This document shows positions 1 through 8,423 of a stretch of DNA of 34,773 nt, piece by piece (the first letter of the stretch is position 1; every line of letters begins with the position of its first letter). The DNA is from an uncultured Clostridia bacterium (GTDB lineage Bacteria; Bacillota; Clostridia; Oscillospirales; Butyricicoccaceae), in contig CAMBYS010000003.1 in NCBI GenBank assembly GCA_945872165.1, positions 1-34,773 of the forward strand, in the 5' to 3' direction. A model generated the notes under the pieces. That model made no database searches, was not told the DNA's origin, and was given only the letters and a program-made list of their open reading frames with translations. Both the position numbers and the translations under genes were made by a program.

Positions 1-16
1 TTCCTCCTGTCAGCTA

Positions 17-177
17 GGGCGTATCTGAAAAGTCGAAAATTTTGACTATTTCTACCAATGCGGATCGCTTCTTCGTTAAAACCACTTGGAATCCGGAAGG
101 ATTCCTGCGTGTTTTTGCCTCGAATCGCCCTCGCCTTTGGGAAATATTCGTCATTTTCTTTGTTTTCAGATAGCGCC
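17..177. mobile_element. Candidate non-autonomous MITE-like element (about 161 bp)
   Basis: Imperfect terminal inverted repeats GGGCGTATCTGAAAA (17-31) and TTTTCAGATAGCGCC (163-177), 12/15 matching, flanked by TA on both sides (15-16, 178-179). Internal perfect hairpin GGAATCC-GGAA-GGATTCC (88-105). No transposase ORF. Confidence 0.5.
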
Positions 178-269
178 TAAAAATACTCTCCAAAATCTCT
201 TATATACTCTCTAAAAACGCTCTAAAATTCTCTCAATTTCTCTTTCAAACTCTCTCACATACGCAGATC

Positions 270-1202
270 TCAGATCTGATAACCAACCGACTTCAGGTAA
301 TCCACACTGCGCTTGACGTCACGCAGGGAGGTGTCGGAATTGCGCGGGTCACGCTCCTGTTCGATGGTGATATAACCGCTGTAACCGATTTCCTCCAGCG
401 CAGCCTTGATTGCCGGATAATCCAGTGCACCGGTGCCGATGGGGCACATAGCACCCTTGCCGCAGCCATCAAAGAACCGGATTTTCTCGCCCAGAACCTC
501 TTCGTAAACCTTCTGGTTCACATCCTTGAAATGCACATAATCCAGCTTGTCCTGATACTTCTTCAGGTACTCCACCGGATCCATGCCGGAGTAGTACAGA
601 TGACCGGTATCCAGGCAAAGACCGCAGACCTCATAGGGAATGTCGTTGGTGATGCGCTCGATTTCGTCGGCAAATTCAATGTAGGTGCCTGCATGGGGAT
701 GGATCACCGGACGAACCCCCCAGCTGTTGGCACGGTCGCATACCGCACGGACATTTTTTACAAAAGCAGCCCATTCCTCATCGTTCATGCGGGGTGCCCG
801 GTCAGAGTGGCCTGCATTGAAATCACGCTCATCATGACCCCAGTCCATGACGGTCAGATACGGTGTGGGCCACTTCTGTCCCTCATGTACCGGCAGCTTC
901 GGCATCTTCGGGTCAGTAATCAGCTTGCAGATGTCATCCACAGCCTTCAGAACACTGGGCTGGTTTTCCGGTGTCACCAGGTCATGGAAGATGGTGCCTA
1001 CTACAATACCCAGGCCATTTTTCTCCAGCTCAGCGGCAACGGTGTCCACATCATTGGGAATGTATCCCCAGGGACCCAGCTCAATGGCACGGTAGCCTGC
1101 CTGACTTGCTTCAGACAGCACCCGGGTCCATGGCGGGAGATACGGATTTTTCGGGTCATCTACACCCCAGCAGCTGGGTGCGCCGCAAATATTCATGCTC
1201 AT
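270..1202 (-). CDS. Sugar phosphate isomerase/epimerase family TIM-barrel protein (IolE-like)
   Basis: MSMNICGAPSCWGVDDP...; motifs HPHAGTYIEF, CLDTGHLYYSGMDP, YVHFKDVN, TIEQERDPRN typical of xylose isomerase-like TIM barrels. AGGAG RBS 8 nt upstream of the ATG at 1202. Confidence 0.85.
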   Translation of the reverse strand: MSMNICGAPSCWGVDDPKNPYLPPWTRVLSEASQAGYRAIELGPWGYIPNDVDTVAAELEKNGLGIVVGTIFHDLVTPENQPSVLKAVDDICKLITDPKMPKLPVHEGQKWPTPYLTVMDWGHDERDFNAGHSDRAPRMNDEEWAAFVKNVRAVCDRANSWGVRPVIHPHAGTYIEFADEIERITNDIPYEVCGLCLDTGHLYYSGMDPVEYLKKYQDKLDYVHFKDVNQKVYEEVLGEKIRFFDGCGKGAMCPIGTGALDYPAIKAALEEIGYSGYITIEQERDPRNSDTSLRDVKRSVDYLKSVGYQI

Positions 1203-1470
1203 TGTTTGTTCTCCTTTCCATATGCATCCATACATCACAATCTTGTTTGCTTTTCCATCATTCCTTCCGCCGGAACATCGGCAGAAGGTTTTCTTTGACG
1301 GTTGTCTGTACCTGTGTTATGATTTTATTATAAGAAATTCCCGTATTTTTACCTTCATTATCTGGTTTTATTTCAAACCCATTTTCAGCGTGATTGTGCA
1401 CAAATTTTCCCCGTATTTTTTGGACACTACACTATCTTGTTGTGGACACGGCAGAAAGGAGTCTGTTCCC

Positions 1471-2343
1471 ATGATGGACATTCCCACACTTACCCATACC
1501 GTATTTGAAACCGGTCAGTTTCCCGTGCTGGTCAATGCCAACCGGCAGGATTACGGCAGGAAACGGCTTGACCGTCCCATGCATGGGCATGATTCCATGT
1601 GTGAGCTGCTGTTGTGCTATCGGGGATTTGGCGTATATCATGTCAACCAGCTGTCCTATGTCATCCAGGAAGGGGATTTGATCTATTATAACTGCGGCGA
1701 GCTGCATGAGGTGATCTCAAGCACGGATGTGGAAATCGGTACTTACTGCTTCGGCTTTTCCAACATCCATTTCCGCGGTTTGCCGGTGAACCATTTCATC
1801 CCCCAGGACAGTCCCCATGTGCGTGCCTCCCATGGCATGTTCCCTTTCCTGTGCAGTCTTGCGGAACAGATTCTGACTTGCAGCGCAGGCTCTCCCGCTG
1901 ACCAGCTCACCGCCCAGACTCTGGGAATTTCCCTGCTGATGATGGCGGCACAGATGCCGGTAACCCAGCTGGCAGAACCGGTCTCCAGCCCGGCTTCCCG
2001 GCTCACCGAACAGATCAAGGCCTATATTGATGCCCATTACACCGAGCCCATCCGGCTGGAGGAAATTGCCGCAGCCTTGAACTGCAGCGTACCCTATCTT
2101 GCCCATACCTTCAAGGATGCCACCGGTTATTCCCCCATCCAGTACGCGATACGCAGGCGCATTGGCCTTGCCCAGACCCTGCTGATTTCCACCGATTATT
2201 CCGCCACCCATATTGCCACACTGGTGGGCTATGACAACACCAACTATTTCAATTCCCTGTTCCGGAAAATTGTGGGCACCACCCCCATCCAGTACCGCAG
2301 GAACTATCTGGAGGCCCTTCGAGGGGAACGGAACCAGCTGTAA
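1471..2343 (+). CDS. AraC family transcriptional regulator
   Basis: N-terminal cupin-like region (HGHDSMCELLLCYRGFGVYHVN) and C-terminal double HTH (AYIDAHYTEPIRLEEIAAALNCSVPYLAHTFKDATGYSPIQYAIRRRI...GYDNTNYFNSLFRKIVGTTPIQYRR). Divergent from the isomerase gene. Confidence 0.9.
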   Translation: MMDIPTLTHTVFETGQFPVLVNANRQDYGRKRLDRPMHGHDSMCELLLCYRGFGVYHVNQLSYVIQEGDLIYYNCGELHEVISSTDVEIGTYCFGFSNIHFRGLPVNHFIPQDSPHVRASHGMFPFLCSLAEQILTCSAGSPADQLTAQTLGISLLMMAAQMPVTQLAEPVSSPASRLTEQIKAYIDAHYTEPIRLEEIAAALNCSVPYLAHTFKDATGYSPIQYAIRRRIGLAQTLLISTDYSATHIATLVGYDNTNYFNSLFRKIVGTTPIQYRRNYLEALRGERNQL

Positions 2344-2360
2344 GGTGTTTTCTCCACGTT

Positions 2361-2387
2361 TTAGCACTCATTTGTAAAGAGTGCTAA
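2361..2387. promoter_or_regulatory. CIRCE element (HrcA operator), perfect
   Basis: TTAGCACTC-ATTTGTAAA-GAGTGCTAA matches the CIRCE consensus TTAGCACTC-N9-GAGTGCTAA exactly. Confidence 0.95.
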
Positions 2388-2526
2388 ATTCACAAATCAT
2401 TCACATTTTTTGCGAATTTTATTCACAATCCCTGTATATACTATAGTCAAACAAAAGAAGTACAGCAAAACAGGCTGTACCAAAGAAAGAAGGCATTCCG
2501 ATGCAGAAAGCTTTTTATGCCGCCTG

Positions 2527-2553
2527 TTAGCACTCAGGCAATCAAAGTGCTAA
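2527..2553. promoter_or_regulatory. Second CIRCE element, one mismatch
   Basis: TTAGCACTC-AGGCAATCA-AAGTGCTAA; one mismatch in the right half-site. Confidence 0.9.
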
Positions 2554-2607
2554 ATTTTTTCACTTTCCCCATTCCATATTTTTTCATCATAGAAAGGACG
2601 ATTGATT

Positions 2608-3036
2608 ATGTTTGGTATGGTTCCATTTGAGTATCGTGATCGCAATTTGTTTGACGCTTTTGATAAATTTGAACGCAGCTTCTTCCAGAACAGCAGTGTT
2701 GATCTGCCGGCCTTCCGTACGGATATCCGTGATACCGGCGATAAATATGTACTGGAAGCAGAGCTTCCTGGCTTCAGCAAAGAGGATATCAGCCTTGACC
2801 TGAAGGATGGTATTCTGACCATCTCCGCTGAGCACACGGAAAACAATGACCAGAAGGACGACAATGGCTCATACATCCGCCGCGAGCGCCGCTATGGCTC
2901 TTTCCGCCGCAGCTTTGATGTGACCGGCATTGATGAAAACGCCATTACCGCAGCTTACCAGAATGGTGTGCTGGAGCTGTCCCTGCCGAAGGCACAGCAG
3001 GTCATTCCGGAAGCCAGAAAAATTCTGATTGAGTAA
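2608..3036 (+). CDS. Hsp20/alpha-crystallin family small heat shock protein
   Basis: MFGMVPFEYRDRNLFDAFDKFERSFF...DIRDTGDKYVLEAELPGFSKEDISLDLKDGILTISAEH...RRERRYGSFRRSFDV...NGVLELSLPK; alpha-crystallin domain. Confidence 0.95.
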   Translation: MFGMVPFEYRDRNLFDAFDKFERSFFQNSSVDLPAFRTDIRDTGDKYVLEAELPGFSKEDISLDLKDGILTISAEHTENNDQKDDNGSYIRRERRYGSFRRSFDVTGIDENAITAAYQNGVLELSLPKAQQVIPEARKILIE

Positions 3037-3068
3037 TACCGCTGATTCGCGACCTCCATACAAAAAAT

Positions 3069-3102
3069 GATAACGCCGGGAGTTTTTTCTTCCGGCGTTA
3101 TC
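3069..3102. terminator. Bidirectional intrinsic terminator between Hsp20 and MFS genes
   Basis: GATAACGCCGG ... CCGGCGTTATC inverted repeat between convergent genes, T-rich on both sides. Confidence 0.8.
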
Positions 3103-3104
3103 TT

Positions 3105-4286
3105 TTATTCTCTGTTCTGTTTGTTGTGGTACCGCAGGAATAAAGCAGTGGAAAAAATCAGGATGGCAAGCAGTACATACAAAAAATACATGCCGCCGCG
3201 AATGCCTACCTGATCTGCCAGCGTGCCAATAGCGCTCTGGGTGACCGCAGAGCCAATGCCTGGAATGACAATGAACATCCCCATGCACATGGGATACTGT
3301 CCGATCAGATTGTCACTGCCGCCCAATGTGGTGCCATACATACCTGCCATAAACAGACCCAGACCAAATGTGGCTGCTGCCATAGGCACAAAGGTATGGC
3401 TGAACATCATAACACTGAAGCAGACCACAACACCAGCCGTCATCACCAGCATCATATGCTCCGGACGGAACCGTGTGGCAAACCATGCACTGGCAAACCG
3501 TCCAATCAGCACGGCAACCCATAACGCAGTTGCCAAAAGCTGGGCAGCTGTCTCAGCCGCTGCGCCGGAATCCACGAAAAAAGTGACAAGCCATCCCATG
3601 ACCGATGCTTCAAAGGCAAGATAACACATCAGCAGCAGGCAGCAAATCCAGAAAATGCTCTTTTTGAAAAATCCCAGATCCGGTTTTCCCACATTGGTTT
3701 CCTGCCGGAAGGCCTCCGGTCCGATTTCTATTCTGAGACCGTGCAGAAAGGTCAGGACACCCATAGCAATGGTGATGACAAAGGCTGTCCGCCAGGATGC
3801 ACCGCACAGTACGGTGATGATGGGTGCCAGACAGGTGCCAATGGCAAAAAATGCCTGTGCCAGATTCAGCAGGCTGCTGTCATTGTTGGATAGGGTACTG
3901 GTGATCTGATTGCCGAAATTTGCTGTGCAGCCCTTACACAGACCGGTCAGCAGCATGGCAAACAACAGTACTGCCGGATTCCCGGTGACGATCATCAGCG
4001 CAAGTCCGATAAAGGCAAGGGTGCCGAAGGTCAGATAGGTTACCTTCACACCAATCCGGCTGGCAATCAGGCTGGCCGCAATACCCGACACCAGATATCC
4101 GATCTGCTGGGCTGACATCATCCATCCGCCCACCTGATAGCTGATCTGATATTCCGCTTTAATCCCAGGCAGCACAGATCCAATCAAGGTCAAATAGGTT
4201 CCCATTGCCAGATAGGCAATAAAAATATCCTCCATCAGATACCGATGCTTCCGGCTCATGGATTGTAATGCGGACTTTCGCTCCAT
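3105..4286 (-). CDS. MFS transporter
   Basis: About 12 hydrophobic segments; MERKSALQSMSRKHRYLMEDIFIAYLAMGTYLTLIGSVLPGIKAEYQISYQVGGWM. AGGAGG RBS upstream of the ATG at 4286. Confidence 0.85.
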   Translation of the reverse strand: MERKSALQSMSRKHRYLMEDIFIAYLAMGTYLTLIGSVLPGIKAEYQISYQVGGWMMSAQQIGYLVSGIAASLIASRIGVKVTYLTFGTLAFIGLALMIVTGNPAVLLFAMLLTGLCKGCTANFGNQITSTLSNNDSSLLNLAQAFFAIGTCLAPIITVLCGASWRTAFVITIAMGVLTFLHGLRIEIGPEAFRQETNVGKPDLGFFKKSIFWICCLLLMCYLAFEASVMGWLVTFFVDSGAAAETAAQLLATALWVAVLIGRFASAWFATRFRPEHMMLVMTAGVVVCFSVMMFSHTFVPMAAATFGLGLFMAGMYGTTLGGSDNLIGQYPMCMGMFIVIPGIGSAVTQSAIGTLADQVGIRGGMYFLYVLLAILIFSTALFLRYHNKQNRE

Positions 4287-4486
4287 AAAATCCCTCCTGT
4301 CAGCCTGTATTCCGGCAATACGGAATGATTTCATCCCGCTTTGCCTGTCAACGGCTGTTTTTTGTTGTCCTATTATATCACGGCAATTCAGGCGAAAGCT
4401 TCCACAATCGCGCCATCTAATGGTACAAAATCGCAAAAAAACAGCAGAGCCATCTCCCTGCGGAAATTTCTCTGCTGCATACTTGG

Positions 4487-5296
4487 TTAATTCAAATACT
4501 GGTCTACCAGCCACTGACAGCGCTCACCGGTACTCCTGGCCAGAGAACCGTTGTATACCGCCGCATACCCGGTACCGCCTGTCCAGTCTGCTGCATCCCG
4601 GTCTGCTGTGATATCCCGCTGTGCAATCCAGGCTGTTTCTGAATCCTTCAGCGATGCAAACGCACTGCTGGAAAGCTCGGATTTGATGTCCTGATAAATC
4701 TCATTGAGCAGGGAATCCCAATGCTGGTAATTGTCATAGGACAGCTGGTTCAAATCCGCCTGACTGCGTGCATTCTGGTCAATGGCATGCATTTCCGCCC
4801 AAAGCCCGTCAATCCGGGACTGATATTCCTCACGCAGAGCCGCATGCCGGTCATTTGACACAGGAGTCTCTGCTGTGACGGCAGGCACTTCCTGTTCCTC
4901 TGTCTCCAGAGTTTCCGTATCGGCAGACGTCTGCGGTGTTTCCGTCTGTCCCACAGACTGGGTATCCTGCCGGGCCAGCGCCGCTTCACGGTTCTGGCTG
5001 TTGAGTTTCAGAACGGTGACGGAAACAATCCCCACAACGAGTACCACTGCCGCACAGCAGATCAAGGCAAGCCGGATGCCGTTCCCTTTGCCTGCCGGCT
5101 GTTCCGGCTGCGGCGGAAATGGCACCTCCATGGTATCCTGCTGTTGGGCAGATTTCCCACACATGGGGCAGAATACTGCCTCATCCCGCATTGCTGCACC
5201 GCAGTGCGGACAGATTTTTTTCTCGATCTTTGTACCGCATTCCGGACAGAATGCCGCCTCCGGCTGTAACATCTGACCACAATTGGGACATTTCAT
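4487..5296 (-). CDS. Double zinc-ribbon membrane protein with LprI-like (DUF1311) C-terminal domain
   Basis: Two CxxC zinc ribbons (CPNCGQMLQPEAAFCPECG; CPHCGAAMRDEAVFCPMCG), one TM segment, C-terminal LNEIYQDIKSEL...LKDSETAWIAQRD...GTGYAAVYNGSLARSTGERCQWLVDQYL. Confidence 0.75.
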   Translation of the reverse strand: MKCPNCGQMLQPEAAFCPECGTKIEKKICPHCGAAMRDEAVFCPMCGKSAQQQDTMEVPFPPQPEQPAGKGNGIRLALICCAAVVLVVGIVSVTVLKLNSQNREAALARQDTQSVGQTETPQTSADTETLETEEQEVPAVTAETPVSNDRHAALREEYQSRIDGLWAEMHAIDQNARSQADLNQLSYDNYQHWDSLLNEIYQDIKSELSSSAFASLKDSETAWIAQRDITADRDAADWTGGTGYAAVYNGSLARSTGERCQWLVDQYLN

Positions 5297-5319
5297 CTTG
5301 TTACCCCTCTCCCCTATGG

Positions 5320-5922
5320 TTACCGGATATTCTGTCTGCCGTTCAGGGCACGCATCAGCGTCACCTCGTCAATATATTCCAGCTGTCCGCCCACCGGAAT
5401 ACCGTAGGCCAGACGGCTCACACGAATATTGAAGGGTTTGAGCAGGCGTGCCAGATACATGGCAGTGGCTTCACCCTCCGTATCCGGATTGGTTGCCAGA
5501 ATGATTTCCTGTACATCCTCCTCTGCCACACGGTGCAGCAGTTCCCGGATATGCAGGTCATCCGGTCCCACATGATTCAGGGGGGAAATGGTACCATGCA
5601 GGACATGATACAGCCCATGATATTCCCGGGTTTTTTCAAATGCCAGTACATCCTTCGGGTCTGCCACCACACAAATGGTGGATGGATCCCGGGTTTCATC
5701 CGCACAGATGGGACAAAGCTCCTCATCCGTCAGATTCTGGCATTTCGGGCACAGATGAATGGTCTGCTTTGCGGCAGTAATCGCCTGCGCCAGCCGGTCC
5801 GCATCCTCCTTCGGCAGATTTAACACATGGAACGCCAGACGCTGTGCGGTTTTGCGGCCGATGCCCGGCAGCTTGGCAAATTCGTCTATCAGCGTTTCCA
5901 CCGATGGTGCAAAATATTTCAT
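5320..5922 (-). CDS. recR: Recombination mediator protein RecR
   Basis: LPGIGRKTAQRLAFHVL, CPKCQNLTDEELCPICADETRD zinc finger, TOPRIM region ATNPDTEGEATAMYLARLLKPFNIRVSRLAYGIPVGGQLEY. Confidence 0.97.
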   Translation of the reverse strand: MKYFAPSVETLIDEFAKLPGIGRKTAQRLAFHVLNLPKEDADRLAQAITAAKQTIHLCPKCQNLTDEELCPICADETRDPSTICVVADPKDVLAFEKTREYHGLYHVLHGTISPLNHVGPDDLHIRELLHRVAEEDVQEIILATNPDTEGEATAMYLARLLKPFNIRVSRLAYGIPVGGQLEYIDEVTLMRALNGRQNIR

Positions 5923-5928
5923 GGACAA

Positions 5929-6294
5929 TTAAAACAGTCCCGGCATTCCGCCGCCGGTTGCCTGACGCATGATGGAAGCACTCTCCTCATCTGCCTGCTT
6001 CAGTGCCTGATTGACTGCGGTGACAATCAGATCCTCCAGCATTTCGATGTCATCCGGGTCTACAACCTCCGGATTCAGCTTGAGGCTGAGCAGCTGGTTG
6101 GAGCCCTTGACAACAGCGGTCACTGCACCGCCGCCGGAGGTTGCGGTATATTCCTTATTGCCCAGCTCCTCCTGTGCCTTGACCATTTCTTCCTGCATCT
6201 TCTGTGCCTTTTTAATCATGGCGTTCATGTTCATACCGCCCATGCCGCCCATGCCGGCACCGCCTCTGCCATATCCACCAAACTTTCTAGCCAT
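5929..6294 (-). CDS. YbaB/EbfC family nucleoid-associated protein
   Basis: MNMNAMIKKAQKMQEEMVKAQEELGNKEYTATSGGGAVTAVVKGSNQLLSLKLNPEVVDPDDIEMLEDLIVTAVNQAL; position between dnaX and recR. Confidence 0.95.
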   Translation of the reverse strand: MARKFGGYGRGGAGMGGMGGMNMNAMIKKAQKMQEEMVKAQEELGNKEYTATSGGGAVTAVVKGSNQLLSLKLNPEVVDPDDIEMLEDLIVTAVNQALKQADEESASIMRQATGGGMPGLF

Positions 6295-6310
6295 TGTACT
6301 ATTCCTCCTG

Positions 6311-7942
6311 TTAATCGTTAATCTCTAATGTGATATCCAATTCGCCGGCTCTGCGGATGATATCATCCACAGGATTTGCCTTTGTAGAAAGGGTTCCGAC
6401 GTTGCTTTCTTCCATAACCTTGACACGGTAGGGCTTTCCGGTTACCTGCTGCACTGCTTTGGACAGCGCATCTTTTACCTTGGTCTCGCTGCACAGCTCA
6501 TAGGTAAAGGGATCCTCACAGACCACATACAAATCCTTGCCATGCAGGATGCCCTTGGCAAACGTCAGCTGGGCAAAGGTGCTCATAGGCAGCAGTTTTT
6601 TCGCCGCCAGCGTGATGTCATTCCATTGCGGGCTGCATTCCAGCTTTTTCGGCTGTACCGGTTCCGGCTTTTTCCGTGGTGCCGCTTCAAAGGGCGGCAT
6701 GTCCTCATTCTCCGGTGGCGGTGCATCCTGATCGGAGGGAAATCCGTCATCATATGTCTGCGGTGCCGGTGCGGGAGCCGGTGCAGCAGCAACCACGCCA
6801 TGGGCCAGCTTTTCCTCCAGCGCATCCATCCGGCCGCTGAGGGTATCATAATCCTCCGCCTGCAAACGGCACAGCCGAACCATGCACAGCTCCGCTTCAA
6901 TCCGCCGGTTTGCCGCTCTGGGCATACGGATAAGTGCCTCCTGCAGAATGCCGGTATAGGCCAGCAGCCGGGATGCAGGCACCTGCTCACACAGCTGTGC
7001 CACTGTTTTGGCGGAATATGCCGGGGACAACAGCCCGGAAACATCGCCCTTGCTGGTTTTTACCAGCAGCATATCACGGATCAATCCCAGCAGCTGATCC
7101 AGTACAGCGCCCAACTCCCGTCCTGCCGTGTAGCTCTCTCCCAATTGGGCGATTGCCGCCGTCAGGTCACCCTGTAAAATATGGCGCATCAGCTCCACAG
7201 CGGTATCTCCCGCCAGAATGCCTACGCCGGATGCCACAAGCTCTTCATCAATCGGTCCGCTGCTGCCCGCTGCGGTACGATCCAGAATGGACAGGGCATC
7301 ACGCAGGGCACCATCTGCCAGACGGGCAATCATCCGGGCACCGCCTTCGGTCAGCGGAATGTGTTCCTCCTCCGCGATTTCCAGCAGCCTCTGGGCAATG
7401 TCATGGGGTGCAATGCGGCGGAAGTCAAACCGCTGGCAGCGGGACAAAATGGTGGCAGGCACCTTATTGATTTCCGTGGTTGCCAGAATAAACAGCACAT
7501 GCTCCGGCGGTTCCTCCAGCGTCTTGAGCAGCGCATTGAAAGCACCCTGTGACAGCATATGTACCTCGTCGATGATGTACACACGTTTTTTCACGCTGGC
7601 TGGGATATACCGCACCTCCTCCCGGATATCACGGATGTTATCCACGCCGTTGTTGGATGCTGCGTCGATTTCCACCACATCCAGCACACTGCCGTCCAGA
7701 ATGCCCCGGCATGCCGGGCATGTACCACAGGGATCACCGCTCTGCAGATTGGTACAGTTCACCGCCCGGGCCAGAATTTTGGCGCAGGTTGTCTTGCCGG
7801 TACCCCGTGTTCCGGTAAACAGATAGGCATGGGACAAACGCCCGCTTTCCAGCTGTGCCCGCAGCGTATCGGTAATATGCCGCTGCCCCACAACATCCGC
7901 AAACCGGTTTGGACGCCATTTGCGGTACAAAGCCTGATACAT
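6311..7942 (-). CDS. dnaX: DNA polymerase III subunit gamma/tau
   Basis: MYQALYRKWRPNRFADVVGQRHITDTLRAQL...LFTGTRGTGKTTCAKILARAVNC...EIDAASNNGVDNIRDIREEV...IIDEVHMLSQGAFNALLKTLEEPPEHV. Confidence 0.97.
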   Translation of the reverse strand: MYQALYRKWRPNRFADVVGQRHITDTLRAQLESGRLSHAYLFTGTRGTGKTTCAKILARAVNCTNLQSGDPCGTCPACRGILDGSVLDVVEIDAASNNGVDNIRDIREEVRYIPASVKKRVYIIDEVHMLSQGAFNALLKTLEEPPEHVLFILATTEINKVPATILSRCQRFDFRRIAPHDIAQRLLEIAEEEHIPLTEGGARMIARLADGALRDALSILDRTAAGSSGPIDEELVASGVGILAGDTAVELMRHILQGDLTAAIAQLGESYTAGRELGAVLDQLLGLIRDMLLVKTSKGDVSGLLSPAYSAKTVAQLCEQVPASRLLAYTGILQEALIRMPRAANRRIEAELCMVRLCRLQAEDYDTLSGRMDALEEKLAHGVVAAAPAPAPAPQTYDDGFPSDQDAPPPENEDMPPFEAAPRKKPEPVQPKKLECSPQWNDITLAAKKLLPMSTFAQLTFAKGILHGKDLYVVCEDPFTYELCSETKVKDALSKAVQQVTGKPYRVKVMEESNVGTLSTKANPVDDIIRRAGELDITLEIND

Positions 7943-8011
7943 GCCTGTCCCCTCCCTGACAAAAAAACATTTCTGTCCCCAGCCGCAGCCGGTGCAGCGG
8001 TACAGAATCTG

Positions 8012-8037
8012 AAAAACGGGCAATCGAAATTGCCCGT
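8012..8037 (-). terminator. Intrinsic terminator of the SRP RNA
   Basis: On the minus strand ACGGGCAAT-TTCG-ATTGCCCGT followed by TTTTC. Confidence 0.85.
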
Positions 8038-8055
8038 TTCCTTACGACTTATATA

Positions 8056-8370
8056 CTGTGGGAACGATGCTCCGCACGACCGCGCACCGGCCGTTGAACG
8101 GGGCGTCATACCTGGTACCCGTGCCGTCCTGCTCAGACTCGGCATTCCTGCGGCACACAATGGGTTCTGCTTAATGCTGCTCGGTTCCCCGCCTGACATG
8201 GTTCACAGTCCACTGTTGCGAAGGACCGAATCTTCATCGCCCTCCGGCAAAGGTCAAACAATACACGCACCGCCCGCGGGCCGGGATTCACTCCTGCTAT
8301 AGCGGATTGCAGGTGCAGGACACCGCTGCCGTCCCAGCTAGCGCAGCCATGCGGAACATCGTTTCCCCAA
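8056..8370 (-). ncRNA. ffs: Signal recognition particle RNA, long form with Alu domain
   Basis: Minus strand contains GGCAGCGGTGTCCTGCACCTGCAATCCGCTATAGCAGGAGTGAATCCC (Alu domain) and GAACCATGTCAGGCGGGGAACCGAGCAGCATTAAG (domain IV). 5' and 3' ends are complementary (GGGAAACGATGTTCCGCA / TGCGGAGCATCGTTCCC). Located upstream of dnaX, as in Bacillus. Ends approximate. Confidence 0.96.
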
Positions 8371-8379
8371 TACAAAATT

Positions 8380-8408
8380 ATTATACTATATTATGCACAG
8401 TAATGCAA
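8380..8408 (-). promoter_or_regulatory. Promoter of SRP RNA
   Basis: Minus strand -35 TTGCAT (8403-8408), 17-nt spacer, -10 TATAAT (8380-8385). Confidence 0.85.
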
Positions 8409-8423
8409 TCAAATTATTTTATA

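Noticed and set aside
6583-7044. Possible dnaX programmed frameshift (A-rich run in GCGGCGAAAAAACTG)
   Set aside because: The run is not in the X_XXY_YYZ register for -1 slippage, and I found no convincing downstream structure.
8133-8375. 80-aa minus ORF and overlapping 7559-8302 plus ORF
   Set aside because: Fall inside the SRP RNA gene, which explains the conservation and structure of the region.
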